Shown here piece after piece: positions 24,752 to 37,838 of a DNA stretch of 64,000 bases (position 1 is the first letter of the stretch; each line of letters opens with the position of its first letter). The stretch is taken from positions 2,410,996-2,474,995 of the forward strand of contig JAJEKV010000036.1 of NCBI GenBank assembly GCA_021234155.1, written 5' to 3'. The DNA is from Isoetes taiwanensis (Eukaryota > Streptophyta > Lycopodiopsida > Isoetales > Isoetaceae). The notes under the pieces were generated by a model. That model did not search any database. It was not told the DNA's origin and was given only the letters and a program-made list of their open reading frames with translations. The position numbers and the translations under genes were made by a program.

Positions 24752-25479
24752 GGATTGATGTCGTCCGCAAAGATCACGAAGTCTCCCCACCTTGGGATAA
24801 ACCTGCACAAAGCTTATCGAACTCTTTCGATACATGCAATTAGCACAATTATAATAAGATAATACTTAAAAGTTATAAGTGAAATGTTTACAATCACCAC
24901 TTGGTAAGGCATTTAATTTAATCCTTACTTCAACATTAATTATAATATTAAGATTAAACATTATAAAATTGTTCTTAAGGTTCTCGTCCTCTTGTAGCAT
25001 TCCTTCACTACGTATGCCACAAGTTCTTGTAGTGCAACCTCCCGCCGGTTCGTCGTTCTATTGGCCTGCAGGTTCAACACTACATTAGTACATGATTACT
25101 TATTGCAAGGGTTGGTTGTTAGGGAACCACCCATTAAACACAATTATATGAATGCAAGGTATATCTCCCGGCTTAGGAAGATTATGCTTCTTCCATCGTG
25201 GGCCGGGAGATATCGCCCTATCGTGCTCTAGGATGACACTCATGCCTACACCTTTAGTTGCTTTTTTTATGGAAGATTGGTGTCCTCCCCCGCACTTGGC
25301 GGAGGATCCTTCCCGATAAGCATTGACTAGAGGTGCTTCCCCTATCATGCATCCGAATGACCTCTTTTCTCTCAAACTACTACTCGTGGCATCGGAAGTA
25401 GACTCTATTTTACCTCACTCACCCATCGGTTCGAGGCTCCACCACTTTCGGACGTAGCTGACCCTTGCATTGTTCCATG

Positions 25480-27480
25480 AATTGTGGGTACCGCTTCAAG
25501 ATCTGATTGTAGTACCCACGAAGCGCCTTCCACCGGGTGGCAAGGCCCATTTCACAAGGTAATCGAGAAATTGAGATCTTCTCATCTTCTTATAGGATCT
25601 GGCCGAGAAGAAGCTCGGGAACAATCTCAAGCCGATCGTCCATTAATTCCAAGAACTTCGGTGTCTCCAATACTTCCTCTCGGATTAGAGTGTGTTTTTT
25701 AGAGACTTACGGAAAGAAAGACTCTATGGATCTTCAGTGTGCCGGTAAGTCTAATTTGTAGGCTTGGTTGCCCACTCTTTGACAATTTTGAATGGACCAG
25801 CCCACCTTGGAGCAAGCTTCTTGCAATTGCCGATGCGGAGCTTTGCTTGTTTGACTTTTATCTTCAGCCAAACATTGTCCCCTACTTTGAACTCCCTTAC
25901 TGTTCGGTGCCGATCAGCTATGCTCTTTGTCGGGCTTTGCTGCTAAGAGGTATCCTCGCACCTCCTCAACCAATTGTTGCATCTCGGCTAACATCTGGCT
26001 GATACTTCTACCTTGGACACGTGGTTGTGCCAAGTGTCCGTGTCAAGCACCGATAGCAGAAGTTGATCATAAACGGCGACATTTGGGATGACTCCTCGCT
26101 GGTGCTATTGTATGCAAACTCAACCAAGTAGATGAAGTCATCCCACTTTGATTGCTTGTTCCGCATATAATTCCGCAACATATCTTCAAGTATCCGACAG
26201 GCGCCCCGCCCCGCCCATCCGTCGAGGATGATAAGCCGCGCTCATTGACAATTTCATTCGATGGTGCTGAAGAGATCCCGCCGTAATGCACTCATGAACT
26301 TCGAATCGCGATCAGAGATTATTTCTCTTGGCATCCCATGGAGTCTAAAAATCTCCCTTGTGAATAAGACAAAATGTGTCTAAAGCCGTGTTCTGTGCTC
26401 CTACAAGGCACAAAGTCGCCATTTTCGACAATTTGTCGACTACGACCATTAAAGCGCCTTTTGCCCCTTATGGTTCTAGGGAGCCCCGTAATGAAGTCCA
26501 TGCCGATTATCTCCCACTTGGAGTTTGGTAATCGCAATGGCTCTAATGCCCCCGAATTGTGTAGTTGCTCCGCTTTGGTCCGGCGGGCATAGCCGACACT
26601 CAGGGCAGATATATATCTTGCTATCTGCTTCTTCATGCCCGCCAATAGTAACTACTCCTTATCTTGAAGTAGGTTTTCGTAAAACCCGCGTGGCGGCTAT
26701 TGGGCTGTTGTGGGTGTCATGGAGAATCAACCTTCCGACTCATGGATGATTCCGCACACACAACTTATTTTTATGGTACAAGAGATTTCCTTCCTTCTTA
26801 AAATGTTTGAAGGTTTCTCTCCTTGTCCGTTCTGCCTCTTTTAGAAAGGCTTGCCCATACTTCTGAAAGTCCTTGTCCGCTAAGCAACGCGTTTCTTCTA
26901 TTTCTTGCCAAACTCACCGCGAGTGTTGATATGGCATTGCAATGCACTCTTGTTGTCAAGGGATGCCTTGACAAAGCATCTGCAACCACATTGAGTTTTC
27001 CCCATTTGTACACAATCTAAGTCGTTTTCTTCCATGAACTCCATCCATCTCCTTTGTCTCAAATTCAATAGTGGTTATGTGAAGATGTATTGTAGACTCT
27101 CGAGGATCGTGATCTAATTGGAACTTCCTTCCCAATAGATAGTGTCTCCAGATCTTCAAAGCTCTTACTCATCGCCAATAGCTCCCCGATCATGTGTCGG
27201 GTAGCGAAGTCTCATACATTCATCTTCCGTGAATCGTATGCTTTCGACTCTTTCTTCTTGCATTAAGACTGCTCCCGTCGCAATCTTGCTAGCATCAGTT
27301 GCAACTAGCTTGTCCTTCTCTGGGTCTGGCAATGTTAAGACGGGGGCGGTTGTTAACGCTTCCTTCAACTTCTCAAATCCTGCCTAAGCCTTCTTTTGCC
27401 AATGTGCCACCCAAATCCTTTATCTTTTCTCGCCTTGGTGAGGTCCGGCAGTCTTTATATCTTAGCAAAGTTCTTGACAA
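25480..27480 (-). pseudogene. RNase H, integrase and chromodomain remnants of the LTR element
   Basis: RNase H pieces: LVATDASKIATGAVLMQEE near 27300 and WRHYLLGRKFQLDHD near 27150. Integrase: a shifted CPECRLC zinc-binding remnant near 26600, WEIIGMDFITGLPRT (first catalytic Asp) near 26500 and REIISDRDSKFMSAL (second Asp) near 26310. The C-terminus near 25560 has FLDYLVKWALPPGG after an EVLETPKFLELMDD linker, matching the conserved LVKW core of a chromodomain. Many frameshifts. The order and strand fit the pol of a chromovirus. Confidence 0.75.
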
Positions 27481-27498
27481 ACTTTCTATAATATCCCG

Positions 27499-28419
27499 CT
27501 AAGCCCAAAAAAGCTTCTCACCTCGTATGTTCTTTGGTGCCGGCCATTCAATTACCGCTTGGATCTTTGCGGGATCGGTGGAGATGCCGTCTGCTGATAT
27601 GATATGCCCCAAGTATTCCACTCTTTCGGTGGTGAAATGACATTTCGACAACTTCGCATAAAGCTGGTGCCTTCTCAGCTTCTCAAGTACCCTTCTCAAA
27701 TGCTGAATGTGCTCCTCCAGGGACTTGTTATACACCAAAATGTCATCGAAGAATACGATGACAAATGTGTCAAGGAATTCCCGAAAGATATCGTTCATGA
27801 GTCTCATGAACGTTGCTGGGGCATTAGATAAGCCAAATGGCATCACTGTGAATTCATAGTGTCTATATCTCGTCCGGAACGCCGTTTTGTGGATATCTTC
27901 CTCCTTAATCCTGATTTGATGATACCCGGACCTTAAGTCGATTTTGGAGAAGACCCTGGCACCTTGTAGCTGATCCATCAGATCATCCGCTCTGGGTAAG
28001 GCATACTTGTTCTTGATGGTGTATTTGTTTAATTGACGGTAGTCAATACACATCCTCAAGCTTCCGTCTTTCTTCTTGACGAATAAGATGGGGGCTCCGA
28101 ACGGAGAGACACTAGGCCTTATGAACCCTAGGTCTAATAACTCTTGCAATTGCTTCTTCAATTCTGATAGTTCATGGGCCGTCATTCTATACGGTGCCTT
28201 ACTTGCGGGCTTGGTGCCTGGTTCGAGTGCAATTTCGCACTCCACTCCTCTATATGGCGGAAGCTCCTTGATTTCATCGGGGAACAAGTCATGGGACTCC
28301 TTTATTAGCTTGGCTACCTGCTTGGGTAGCTTGCTTACCGATTTATCTTCTTTATCCTCTCGGCTTCTTCTTCGGGCAAGTTCTAATTTGAAGATGTATG
28401 CAACTTGTCGCCTTTTCAT
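27499..28419 (-). pseudogene. Reverse transcriptase of the LTR element
   Basis: This is the longest intact piece of pol, 306 codons. It has the gypsy order: [65 protein letters not shown] and the catalytic [14 protein letters not shown] (FFDD in place of the common YxDD), then [16 protein letters not shown]. It copies element RNA into DNA in the virus-like particle. The frame is open on both sides only to the limits given; protease lies upstream and RNase H downstream, each shifted in frame. Confidence 0.9.
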
Positions 28420-28442
28420 GCATCTAAGTAACTTTTTACTCC

Positions 28443-28935
28443 GACATGCATTGCATTATAGGTGTTACTTCCTTTACCGCGGATCTCTATAATCTTCCCC
28501 TGGCCGTTAGCTTCAGCTTTCGCTCCCCACAATCTATTTGGGCTTTTGCCGGGTGGAGGTATTCCATACCTATGATGAGGTCATATTTTCCGATGTTCAT
28601 GATCTCTGCCCCCATTTCAATATTGATGCCAGGTAAGTCTATATTGAAATTCACCCTCTTGTCGGCAAGTGTGCCCTGATGGCTCCCGCTAACACTACTG
28701 GCCTGGGCTTAGACTTCACTGTTTTCAACTTTAGCATTTCGGCCATCCTTGGTGATGCAAAATTGTGGGAACTGCCACAGTCTATGAGGACTATGAAAGA
28801 TTTGGCGACTATCTTACCAATTGTGGATATTACTTGGTATTGGCTCTCTCAAGGCTTTACGTATCTATGGCGGCAAAGATATGACACTCACTATGGATAA
28901 AGTCGGCCCTCCTTCGCCCTCCTCTTCTTCTTAAG
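28443..28935 (-). pseudogene. Retropepsin-type protease of the LTR element
   Basis: Near 28806-28760 the minus strand encodes FIVLIDCGSSHNFASP, the aspartic protease active-site region of gypsy elements with DCG in place of the commoner DSG. It lies just upstream of the reverse transcriptase on the same strand, as expected. Frames are broken. Confidence 0.75.
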
Positions 28936-28974
28936 GGGGTCTCCCAACCTCCCATCTCCGCCAAGTCTTTGCAT

Positions 28975-30301
28975 TCATCACGAATCGGCAGGCGGGTTGT
29001 GTTCTATGTTCCCACTGAAGCACCGGAAGCAATAACCGCTTATGCATTCTTGCCGCTTTTCTTTCGAATGGAGTTGAGGAACCGCTTGACTGCCTTTTGA
29101 GTAGTTTGAGCCTCCCCTTGTCCTTTATCTTTAAAGGCGACGTGCTTTTTCTCGTCGCTTCCATTGGTTTCTCGAGTATGGCGTCTTGGCAGGTGTCGGA
29201 CTGATTGCTCTTGGGCTATGGCCTCCATACCCTTTTCCTTTGTCATACCACTACTTGGGTTCACTATTCAGGGGTCCTGCCCTTGTAAGCTTATGGCCTT
29301 TGCTTCAGCCTCCGATACTGAACGCGGGTTCAAGGCCCTGACTAATTTCCGTAGTTCTTCATTCAGGCCCTCCACATAGCCTTCCACTGCTCTTCTCTCA
29401 CTGAGTTTTGGCACATAAAGCCTCAACCTCATGAACTCCTCCGTATATTTACGCATTTGTTTCCCCTCGCTTGCAACCTTGTGGAAGGCTTGCATCTTTG
29501 GCACTTGTGCTCTCTGGGCACATAGTGTTGTTTGAAAGCCTTTGCGAACTTTGTGAACCTGCACTTGTCCCTGCTCATCCCATGGGCTTTGGCATAGCCC
29601 CTCCACCAAATACGGGCTGCCACTTTCAAGTTAGCGGTGGCTACTCGCCCCTTTGTCTTTATCCTTCATGCCGTAAGCATTTCCATATTCGGCCATTTCG
29701 CCTAGCCATGCTTCGCTTCCATCCCCGATCGTTTTTTAGCGGAAAACTGTTTCCAAATTTTGGGCTTTCCAAACATTACTCAAGGTCCGAAGTCGACCTT
29801 TTTTCTGTATAATCGATTGGCTTTTGCCTCACCCCTTATCCTTTCTTTCCCCCGAGGCGGTCCTTTTCGTTTCTTTTCTCGGACTTCGAGCTTGAGTCCG
29901 AAGCATCCAAGAGCTGGAGCTAGAAGAACCAAGCGTCGGCTCCTCTCTTTTCCTTTTTTTTGTGTTGAGAACGGGCCTCGGGCTTGCATCGCTCGGGTCC
30001 TCGCTTCGTTATTTCCCCTGCCAGCCAACATGGCTTTTATTTCTTGCAGATCTGACCTCATCTGCGAGATTTCCTCCTCTGGCGTCGGTGCGTAGTACTC
30101 TTCGAACAGATTCCGAGGCTGGAATTGTCCCGGTGGTGTTTGCTCGCCTTGGGCTTGGAATTCAATTTCGACATTCTTGGCTGTTCTAGCTGCACATATT
30201 GCATTGGCACCATTTATCATGAGTTCTTTTGTTGGTTGCATTAAGAGTTTGAATGATATGATTGTTAAGGCAAAGATATCAAAAAGACATTCGAAATGCA
30301 A
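28975..30301 (-). pseudogene. gag of the LTR element, broken
   Basis: Sense-strand pieces: 30100-29960 with PTPEEEISQMRSDLQEIK; 29609-29268 with YTEEFMRLRLYVPKLSERR and VEGLNEELRKLVRALNP, the capsid-like region of plant gypsy gag; about 29037-28985 a degraded zinc knuckle (CFRCFSGNIEHNPPAD, with the last Cys replaced by Asp and altered spacing). Gag binds and packages element RNA. There are at least three frameshifts. Confidence 0.75.
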
Positions 30302-30381
30302 TTCAAAAGATCTTATACTTTTATTAATATATGGCGGATATATTAACTTAATACAATAGTCATGATTTCCATTACATTGAT

Positions 30382-30694
30382 TTACTGATGGGATGGGTGA
30401 TCCTCAAGGAATTTCTTCACTTGGACTGTACCCACTGTACGTCCCAAGTTCCGGAGTATATCCCTTGATGATCCCCCTCGGATAGCTAAGGCTAGCTCTT
30501 CCACTCGTCTATCGGAGGTATGAGCTGCTGTTACTGCCAACCTACCTTGTCGAAGGTGGGGTACTGCGAAGTCGAAAATGCTCAAGGCCGTTCTCCGCTT
30601 CACCAAAATTACCTGGTCGACTTTTTCTGATAGCCGTGCGTGCATACCAAAACCCGATAGTGCTATCAGCATCTGTACGGCTTCCTCTCCACGT
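30382..30694 (-). pseudogene. Unidentified open segment between gag and the gypsy-2 fragment
   Basis: About 100 uninterrupted codons, with MHARLSEKVDQVILVKRR, LSIFDFAVPHLRQGRLAV and RDILRNLGRTVGTVQVKKF. It joins directly to a truncated integrase frame at 30695, making a chimeric 165-codon frame. The composition is protein-like, but I do not recognise it. It could be the N-terminal part of the host element's gag. Confidence 0.4.
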
Positions 30695-33250
30695 GGTCGA
30701 CACTTAAGACCTTTCTTGTGCGCACCTTTCTTAAAGCGTCCTTTATGGATTCTCATCCATATCCAATCTCCTTTCTTAAAAACCATTGGCAGTTGCCACT
30801 TAGATGATTTCTTTGGCAAAAGAATCCTGAGCATCTCGAATACGAGCTTGAAACAAGTCCATGAGATCCTTATGCTCAATAACTAAATCATCAGCATCTG
30901 TAACATCCTTACACACTTCAAAAAGTGTCTTCTGCATAGGCTAACCATAGATCGTCTGAACATGTATCATCTTTATGGTAGACTGATATTATTGTATACA
31001 AATTCAGCCATAGGCAAATACTCTTTCGAATGACCTTGATGTTCCTTGACACACCCTCTTACGATGGAACAAATAACCTTGTTTATCACCTCATGTTGTC
31101 CATCAGTTTATGAAATAGAGAACCTTAACTCAGTTCCCAACTGCATAAGTAATGCCTTACAGAATTTACTGGTATACTTTGTATTATAATTAGATACAAT
31201 ACCTTTAGGCAACCTACGTAGCCTAAACATCTTCTTGATAAAGAGCGTAGCTGCAGTATAAGCTGTCAACTTATTCAGATTGTCTAAACAACCATCCAAT
31301 TGCCAATATTCTTGCGAGGACTTGTGGAAAACCCAACAATAACATCTATAGTAATTGGCATCCACTTCGCTTCCTGAATACGTAAGGATAAACGAACACC
31401 AGGAGGCTTCTTGTTCGCTTTCTTTATCCATTGGCAAGTCACACAATGACTAATAGGAATGAAGACATCTCTCCGCAATCCAGGCCAAATAAAGTATGGT
31501 TCAAGCTTTCCCAAAGTCGCCCCCATGCCACGATGACCGAAGTAGGTGCATCATGGACTTCTCTAAGAATAAGTGACTAAAAGTTCCGAATAATGCATAA
31601 CTTTGGACCTTTATATAAGAACCCATTAATGATCTTATATCCATATGCATTGCCACTTTGAGCCAACAACCAAATATTCTTATAATCATGGTCAATGGCA
31701 TACAACGGCTTCATTTCCTCCAAATGGTTGGATTGTGCTATAGAATTAGAACAAACTGCATAACGTCTACTTAAAGCATCTGGCACAACATTTTCTTTAC
31801 CAAGACGATAATCCACTGAGAAATCATATTGCTGCATAAAAGCAACCCACTTCAATTGCCTTTCCGATAATGTTTTCTGTGAAACAATGTGCCTAATGCT
31901 TTGGTGGTCAGTCAAAATATGAACCGTCAACCCTAAAAGATAGTGTCGCCACACTTTCAAAGCATATACGGTAGCCAGAAATTCTTTATCATAAACACTA
32001 TATCTACTTTCCGTGTCAGAAAACTTCCGACTTTCATAAGCCATCCTGCATCAAAACTGCACCCAAAGCCATACCACTTGCATCAACACATAACAAGTAA
32101 GGTAGACCAAACTTTGGCAAATGCAGAATAGGAGGATTAACCATGGCATCCATTAAAACTTGGAAAGCAAACTGATGATTATGATTCCATTGGAAAGGAA
32201 CATCTTTTCGTAGCAACAAATATAAATCTGAAGCTAAACGAGCAAAATTTTGTACAAACTTCCTATAATAATTGCATAAGCCCACAAAGGAACGCAATGC
32301 GGCAACTGAAGTAGGTACTAGCCAATCCACAATTGCTTGTACTTTACTGGGATCAACTTTAAGACCCTCAGTGCAAACAATATGCCCCAAATAATTCAAT
32401 TTCCAATTGGAAAAAAATAATTTTCTTAGGATTATAGACTCTTCCCTTAACCGACGGAAAACCTCCCGCAAATGCAAACAATGATCTTCCTCGAACTTAC
32501 TAAAAACTAATATGTCATCAAAGAACACGACAACATAAATGCCATGCACATCTTCAAATATTCGCCCTATTAGCCTTGCAACAGAAGTTGGCGCATTTGT
32601 AAGTCCAAATGGCATGACCAAAAACTCATAGTGTCCAAACGTTGTCCGAAACGCAGTCTTATGCACATCTTCGGGTGCAACTTTAAGTTGCCAACACCCG
32701 GACTTAAGATCAAGATGACGAAAAACTTTGGCACCTTGGAACTTTGGCGTCAAGAACTATCCCCTTTTTTTTTTTCTTGACCAACAAGACAGGAGCACCA
32801 AAAAGTGAAAAACTATAGCGGATCAATCCAGCTTGAAGGAACTCATCAAGTTGGCACCGAATCTTTGTTTGTTGGCCATGCATTCTCCAAGAAGGAGCTT
32901 GATTAGGCAATTCTTGTCCAGGAAGACAAAATATTGCAAAAGGACAGTTTGACACTCATTCAATGGAGATGCACCAGACTTAGAATGCAAAACCACCAAC
33001 TACACAGAACGAGGTTTCATTGCCAAACGTTTAAACTATTGGAATGGGGTTAGAATTTTTGTTTTTTCAACAATTTCAAAGGTCTCACTCCCGCTAGCCA
33101 AGGCTAAACCAAGGGTACTAGTAACCCAATCAACTAAAGGATAAAACTCGTAACACCCATTCCTTGGTGACAACCTAAGCATCACCAACCACAACTGCAC
33201 ACCAGAGGGAGACTGCCCTGCATTACAAGACCAAATAAAAGACTAAGAAA
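30695..33250 (-). pseudogene. Second gypsy element, minus copy: protease to integrase
   Basis: RT at 32753-32034 has FRHLDLKSGCWQLKVAPED, VMPFGLTNAP and [14 protein letters not shown]. RNase H/linker at 32044-31577 has ESRKFSDTESRYSVYDKEF, LTDHQSIRHIV and LGKENVVPDALSRRYAV. Integrase pieces lie at 31526-31108 (GLRRDVFIPISHCVTCQWIK) and 30879-30695 (WIWMRIHKGRFKKGAHKK). Upstream, 33250-33000 encodes a protease-like end (SPRNGCYEFYPLVDWVTS). It is truncated at 30695. From 32122 down to 30695 it is the mirror of 34196-35635. Confidence 0.85.
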
Positions 33251-34195
33251 GACAACTAAATCTTATTGACCTTGAGGATATTGTGGATCTAAGAGATAAC
33301 TTAGGCAATCCAAGACTCAAATCCTCTACTTAGCCAGAATGATTGTCTGTTGCTACTGCTATCATGTAGAGTCTAATGCCAGAACCCTATGCTCATGCCA
33401 CTTTTGTCCCTTTTGTCCTTGAGAATAGACATATATATGTTCTATGTCTCAAAGGGAGCATCAATGGAAACATGAGGGTCTTTGGTGTGAGAGAATAGTC
33501 CAAAAATTGGTACCAACTATCATGTCCCCCTTTAAGCATGGGCTTTTGAGTTGTACGACAACCAACATGCTTGACCTTAATATAGACGTGCTATTATTGT
33601 CTTTGTAGGCACTAAGGGCCCCTTTGGTATATAAAGCACCACAATCAATACACGTGCTATTATTATCTTTGTGCTATTATTATTGTCTTTATTGACATCC
33701 TTTATGCGCCTTTATTCCTATCTTTTAATTTTTATCTTCATGTCATATCTTTTAACTTTGATATGGCAAGTCCGAATTGTTAGCTTGGAACACTCACGTA
33801 AAGACGTCTTTGGCCTAGACTATTCTTTATGAATTAGTCTACCCCTTTGCCATCAAAAGAAATACTTTGCCACCAAAAGGAATACGTGCCCTTAAGTTTC
33901 TTTTTCTTTTCTTTTTTTTCTTTTTAAAAATAAAAAACCCAATAGAGGCTCCTTTGTGGACAATCTTTTCTCGCCTTTATTCATAACGCGTAACTTTGTC
34001 CTTTATGTCATGAGGTAATTTTCATGGCATATACTTGTTCTAGAGTGTGTCGTCTAACTTATCTATACCATTAACATCCACACATTCCTTAAGATTATTG
34101 CCTTTTTAAGAATATCGCCACAAGGTCATAAACCAAGGGACATATTTTAAGTACTTTAAGACAAAAACCTCATTATCTTACATGCATAGCTCTAT
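33251..34195. other. Non-coding spacer of the inverted repeat
   Basis: AT-rich sequence with short repeats (ATACTTTGCCAYCAAAAG-type) and T runs. No frame recognised. It separates the two gypsy-2 copies. Confidence 0.4.
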
Positions 34196-36080
34196 GCTTG
34201 CCAAAGTTTGATCTACCTTTCTTGTTATGTGTTGATGCAAGTGGTATGGTTTTGGGCGCGGTTTTGATGCAGGATGGTCATCCTATTGCTTATGAAAGTC
34301 GGAAGTTTTCTGACAAGGGAAAGTAGATATAGTGTTTATGATAAAGAATTTCTGGCTGCCGTATATGCTTTGAAAGTGTGGCGACACTATCTTTTAGGTT
34401 GACGGTTCATATTTTGACTGACCACCAAAGCATTAGGCACATTGTTTCACAGAAAACCTTATCGGAAAGGCAATTGAAGTGGGTTGCTTTTATGCAGCAA
34501 TATGATTTCTCAGTGGATTATCGTCTTGGTAAAGGGAATGTTGTGCCAGATGCTTTAAGTAGACGTTATGCAGTTTGTTCTAATTCTATAGCACAATCCA
34601 ACCATTTGGAGGAAATGAAGCCGTTGTATGCCATTGACCATGATTATAAGAATATTTGGTTGTTGGCTCAAAGTGGCAATGCATATGGATATAAGATCAT
34701 TAATGGGTTCTTATATAAAGGTCCAAAGTTATGCATTATTCGGAACTTTTAGTCACTTATTCTTAGAGAAGTCCATGATGCACCTACTTCGGTCATCGTG
34801 GCATGGGGGCGACTTTGGGAAAGCTTGAACCATACTTTATTTGGCCTGGATTGCGGAGAGATGTCTTCATTCCTATTAGTCATTGTGTGACTTGCCAATG
34901 GATAAAGAAAGCGAACAAGAAGCCTCCCTCGGTGTTCGCTTATCCCACGTATTCGAAGCCAAGTGGATGCCAATTACTATAGATGTTATTGTTGGGTTTT
35001 CCACAAGTCCCCAAGAATATTGGCAATTGGATGGTTGTTTAGACAATCCAATAAGTTGACAAACTTTATACCGCAGCTACGCTCTTTATCAAGAAGATGT
35101 TTAGGCTAATGAGGTTGCCTAAAGGTATTGTATCTAATTATAATACAAAGTATACCAAGAATTTCAGAAGGCATTACTTATGCAGTTGGGAACTGAGTTA
35201 AGGTTCTCTATTTCATAAACTGATGGACAACATGAGGTGATAAACAAGGTTATTTGTTCCATCGTAAGAGGGTGTGTCAAGGAACATCAAGGTCATTCGA
35301 AAGAGTATTTGCCTATGGCTGAATTTGTATACAATAATGCCTATCAGTCTACCATAAAGATGATACATGTTCAGACGATCTATGGTTAGCCTGTGCAGAA
35401 GACACTTTTTGAAGTGTGTAAGGATGTTACAGATGCTGATGATTTAGTTATTGAGCATAAGGATCTCATGGACTTGTTTCAAGCTCGTATTCGAGATGCT
35501 CAGGATTCTTTTGCCAAAGAAATCATCTAAGTGGCAACTGCCAATGGTTTTTAAGAAAGGAGATTGGATATGGATGAGAATCCATAAAGGACGCTTTAAG
35601 AAAGGTGCGCACAAGAAAGGTCTTAAGTGTCGACCCCATTTCCATGGACCATTTCAAGTTATAAGTGGTCAAGGAGAGTGCAACTCAATTATGATTGCCT
35701 CAGTGTTAGAAAATGTATGATATAGTGAATGTATAATTCCTAAAAGCTTATCAAGGTAAAGACTTACCTCCAATTGAGAGGTTAAGTGAGCCAGAATTGA
35801 TTGGTATTTCCAAAGTTCTAGAATCGGGAAACAATTTTGGAAGACAAAATCCACTAGTGGTTCAAGACAGTATTTAGTAAAGTGCGCTCACAAACCTTTG
35901 GAGGACGCTTCATGGGTGCGTGGCAATGTTTTAGACGCTTATTCGATATTCTTAGGGAATATAAAGATCTGGAAAGCAAAGGAAGCCGAGAGACAAGAAG
36001 AAGTCCAAGGACGTGGCTTCTACTAGCCGCCTAAGCGAGGGCCAAGGAAGGATTATGCTCTGATGGCTAAAGGTATTTAG
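34196..36080 (+). pseudogene. Second gypsy element, plus copy: RNase H to chromodomain
   Basis: This copy repeats the RNase H and integrase of the minus copy almost base for base and shares its disabling stops, for example the stop straight after CIIRNF and the one after RFSIS/RFST. It then continues past the minus copy's breakpoint: HFHGPFQVISGQGECNS, then QYLVKCAHKPLEDASWVRG near 35865-35930 (a chromodomain remnant with LVKC for LVKW) and a basic tail ending near 36080. Confidence 0.85.
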
Positions 36081-36430
36081 ACACCCTTTTGCAGCCAGAG
36101 GACCGCCGCAATGTCAACCGGGGAATGCTATATGCCTAAGACGTGGATGGGCAAAAAGGCTTTAGGCCTTTTTAGGCCGTGTGGCTCTTTGGGCTTTGGT
36201 CCAAAGAGGGCTATGGTCCAAAGAAGGACCAAAGGGGCATGCATGCTATATAGTAGCTCGGGGGAGAGCTCAAGGGCAGCGGGCTATACGAGGGCTCGTG
36301 GTTGGGTGGTGAGATAGCGTGCCACGTCAAGGGCTGAAAAGCTTATGAAATACTATTATTCTACCGTCCCGTTAGGAGCCGAAGATAGTATTTAAGTGCT
36401 GCTCTCGGGTACTCCTCCCTCGCGTTCTCG
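36081..36430 (+). other. Possible LTR remnant of the second gypsy element
   Basis: It follows the end of the plus-copy polyprotein and contains GCTATATAGTAGC, a TATA-like site, and a repeated TTTGG.CCAAAG pattern. No partner LTR is visible in the window, so the limits are a guess. Confidence 0.3.
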
Positions 36431-37120
36431 AGGTAGACCCGTGCCTTGATGCATACCGACGACCGATTTCTTGAACTAATTCTTCGTAATCATGGAAGAG
36501 CGCTCAGACACTTGTTAAGTTCGTGGCCCCTCCCTAGGTTCGTTGGTAATGGTCCTTGTGAAGAAGATTCTCGGCTGAAGTGCTCTTGTTGTCTTCCCCT
36601 TATTCCCATCTCGCTCTTGGAGTGCCACAAACTCCTCCCTCCTGAGGAGTTGTTCTTCCGTCATCATGCCTCGATAGTGCTATAGGCTTCGATGTCCTGA
36701 CATGTTGTGTCTGTGTATGTGGCTCGCTTCCCCTTACTTGAGTCGAAAGTCATCTGCTTTTGGTCGATGAAATCCTCTAAGTCCGCACGCTTTGCCAGAG
36801 AAGGTGAAGGAGTTCGTCGACGCGATAGCTCCTGTCCCCCATTCTTCGAAGGTTTTTTAATATTGTTTAGGAGCAAATATTCCTGCCCTTCGACTATGAT
36901 CGGTGCTAGACTTGTTATTCCCGGCCATTGGTTGTGCTATCCTGGTGTGCTCTCGCCGCCTTCGAATCGGCTAACATCCCGTTTCGCTTCTCGTTCTTCT
37001 TCAAGTCCACTTCCATTTCTTCTTTCTCCTCCTCTTCAGGTCCTCACTTTCTTCGATGACTATGCTAGGGACTCTTCGTGACTCAAGCAAGAGTTGTTCG
37101 CCTCTGGCTAGCAAGGCCCA
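36430..37120 (-). pseudogene. Charged coding relics of unknown function
   Basis: Minus-strand pieces in several frames are highly charged: EEEEKEEMEVDLKKNEKRN near 37050, MAGNNKSSTDHSRRAGIFAP near 36920, LAKRADLEDFIDQKQMTF near 36800 and TEEQLLRREEFVALQERDG near 36640. They lie in the sense orientation between the H3-like gene and the gypsy-2 insert, so they may be an additional or gag-related frame of the LTR element. No family recognised. Confidence 0.35.
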
Positions 37121-37838
37121 AGGGTGTGACCTCTAGTGGCTTGGATTGATGGTTCACCTACCACGGTTTGGGCCCTATAGAATAAATATAGTGCTAAGGC
37201 TGTGTTTGTAGGAGAAAAATCTCTTTCTGTTACTACTGTCCTCATGTAGTTGGGTAGGCTTCGGCCTCTATTCTGCCAGCCAGCCAAGAATGTTGGGTAT
37301 ATGACTAAGGGTCATTTTGCAATGCGCCTTTGGTACAAAGTACCCTATGCATGGGGGTATTTCTTGCAAGCTAGGAGCTACTTTCTCTTGGAATTCTTAA
37401 ACTTGTTGGTAGAATGGGTTTGAGTTCAGGGTTGCCGACAAGTCAAATTCTTTCTGGAAAACTTGGAATACTAGGTTAACATCTACCTCAGCAATGTGGG
37501 GAGAGGCGTTGTACCAGCTGATGAAGGAAGATGTAGCCATGAGGGGAAGCGTGCTGTCGATGTCGAACGGAACTGGAAGCGCCTAAGGATGCTGGAAGAT
37601 CGCTTTGGGCGCAGGAGCAACTTTATGAGTGTGGTTTAGGGGTTATGAGGGTATTTATAGGGACCCTGTACCCTAAAATTTTTAGGGTTTCTAAAACTTT
37701 TGGCATTTTAAGATGAAGTTTGATGTTTCTAGGTTCATTTGGAGCTAGAAATGGATTGTATACAATTTTAGGCTTCTAATGCAACAAGTTTGGACCGAAT
37801 TGGATATGTCTAGCACAAGTTATGGACCTTGAAAGGTC

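Larger units (their letters stand above)
30695..35635. repeat. 1.4-kb inverted repeat (30695-32122 / 34196-35635)
   Basis: The arms are 1428 and 1440 bp of near-identical gypsy-2 sequence in opposite orientation with a 2.07-kb spacer. The predicted RNase H segments differ by a single residue (GKE versus GKG) over more than 110 codons. A transcript across it would fold into a long double-stranded hairpin. Confidence 0.9.
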
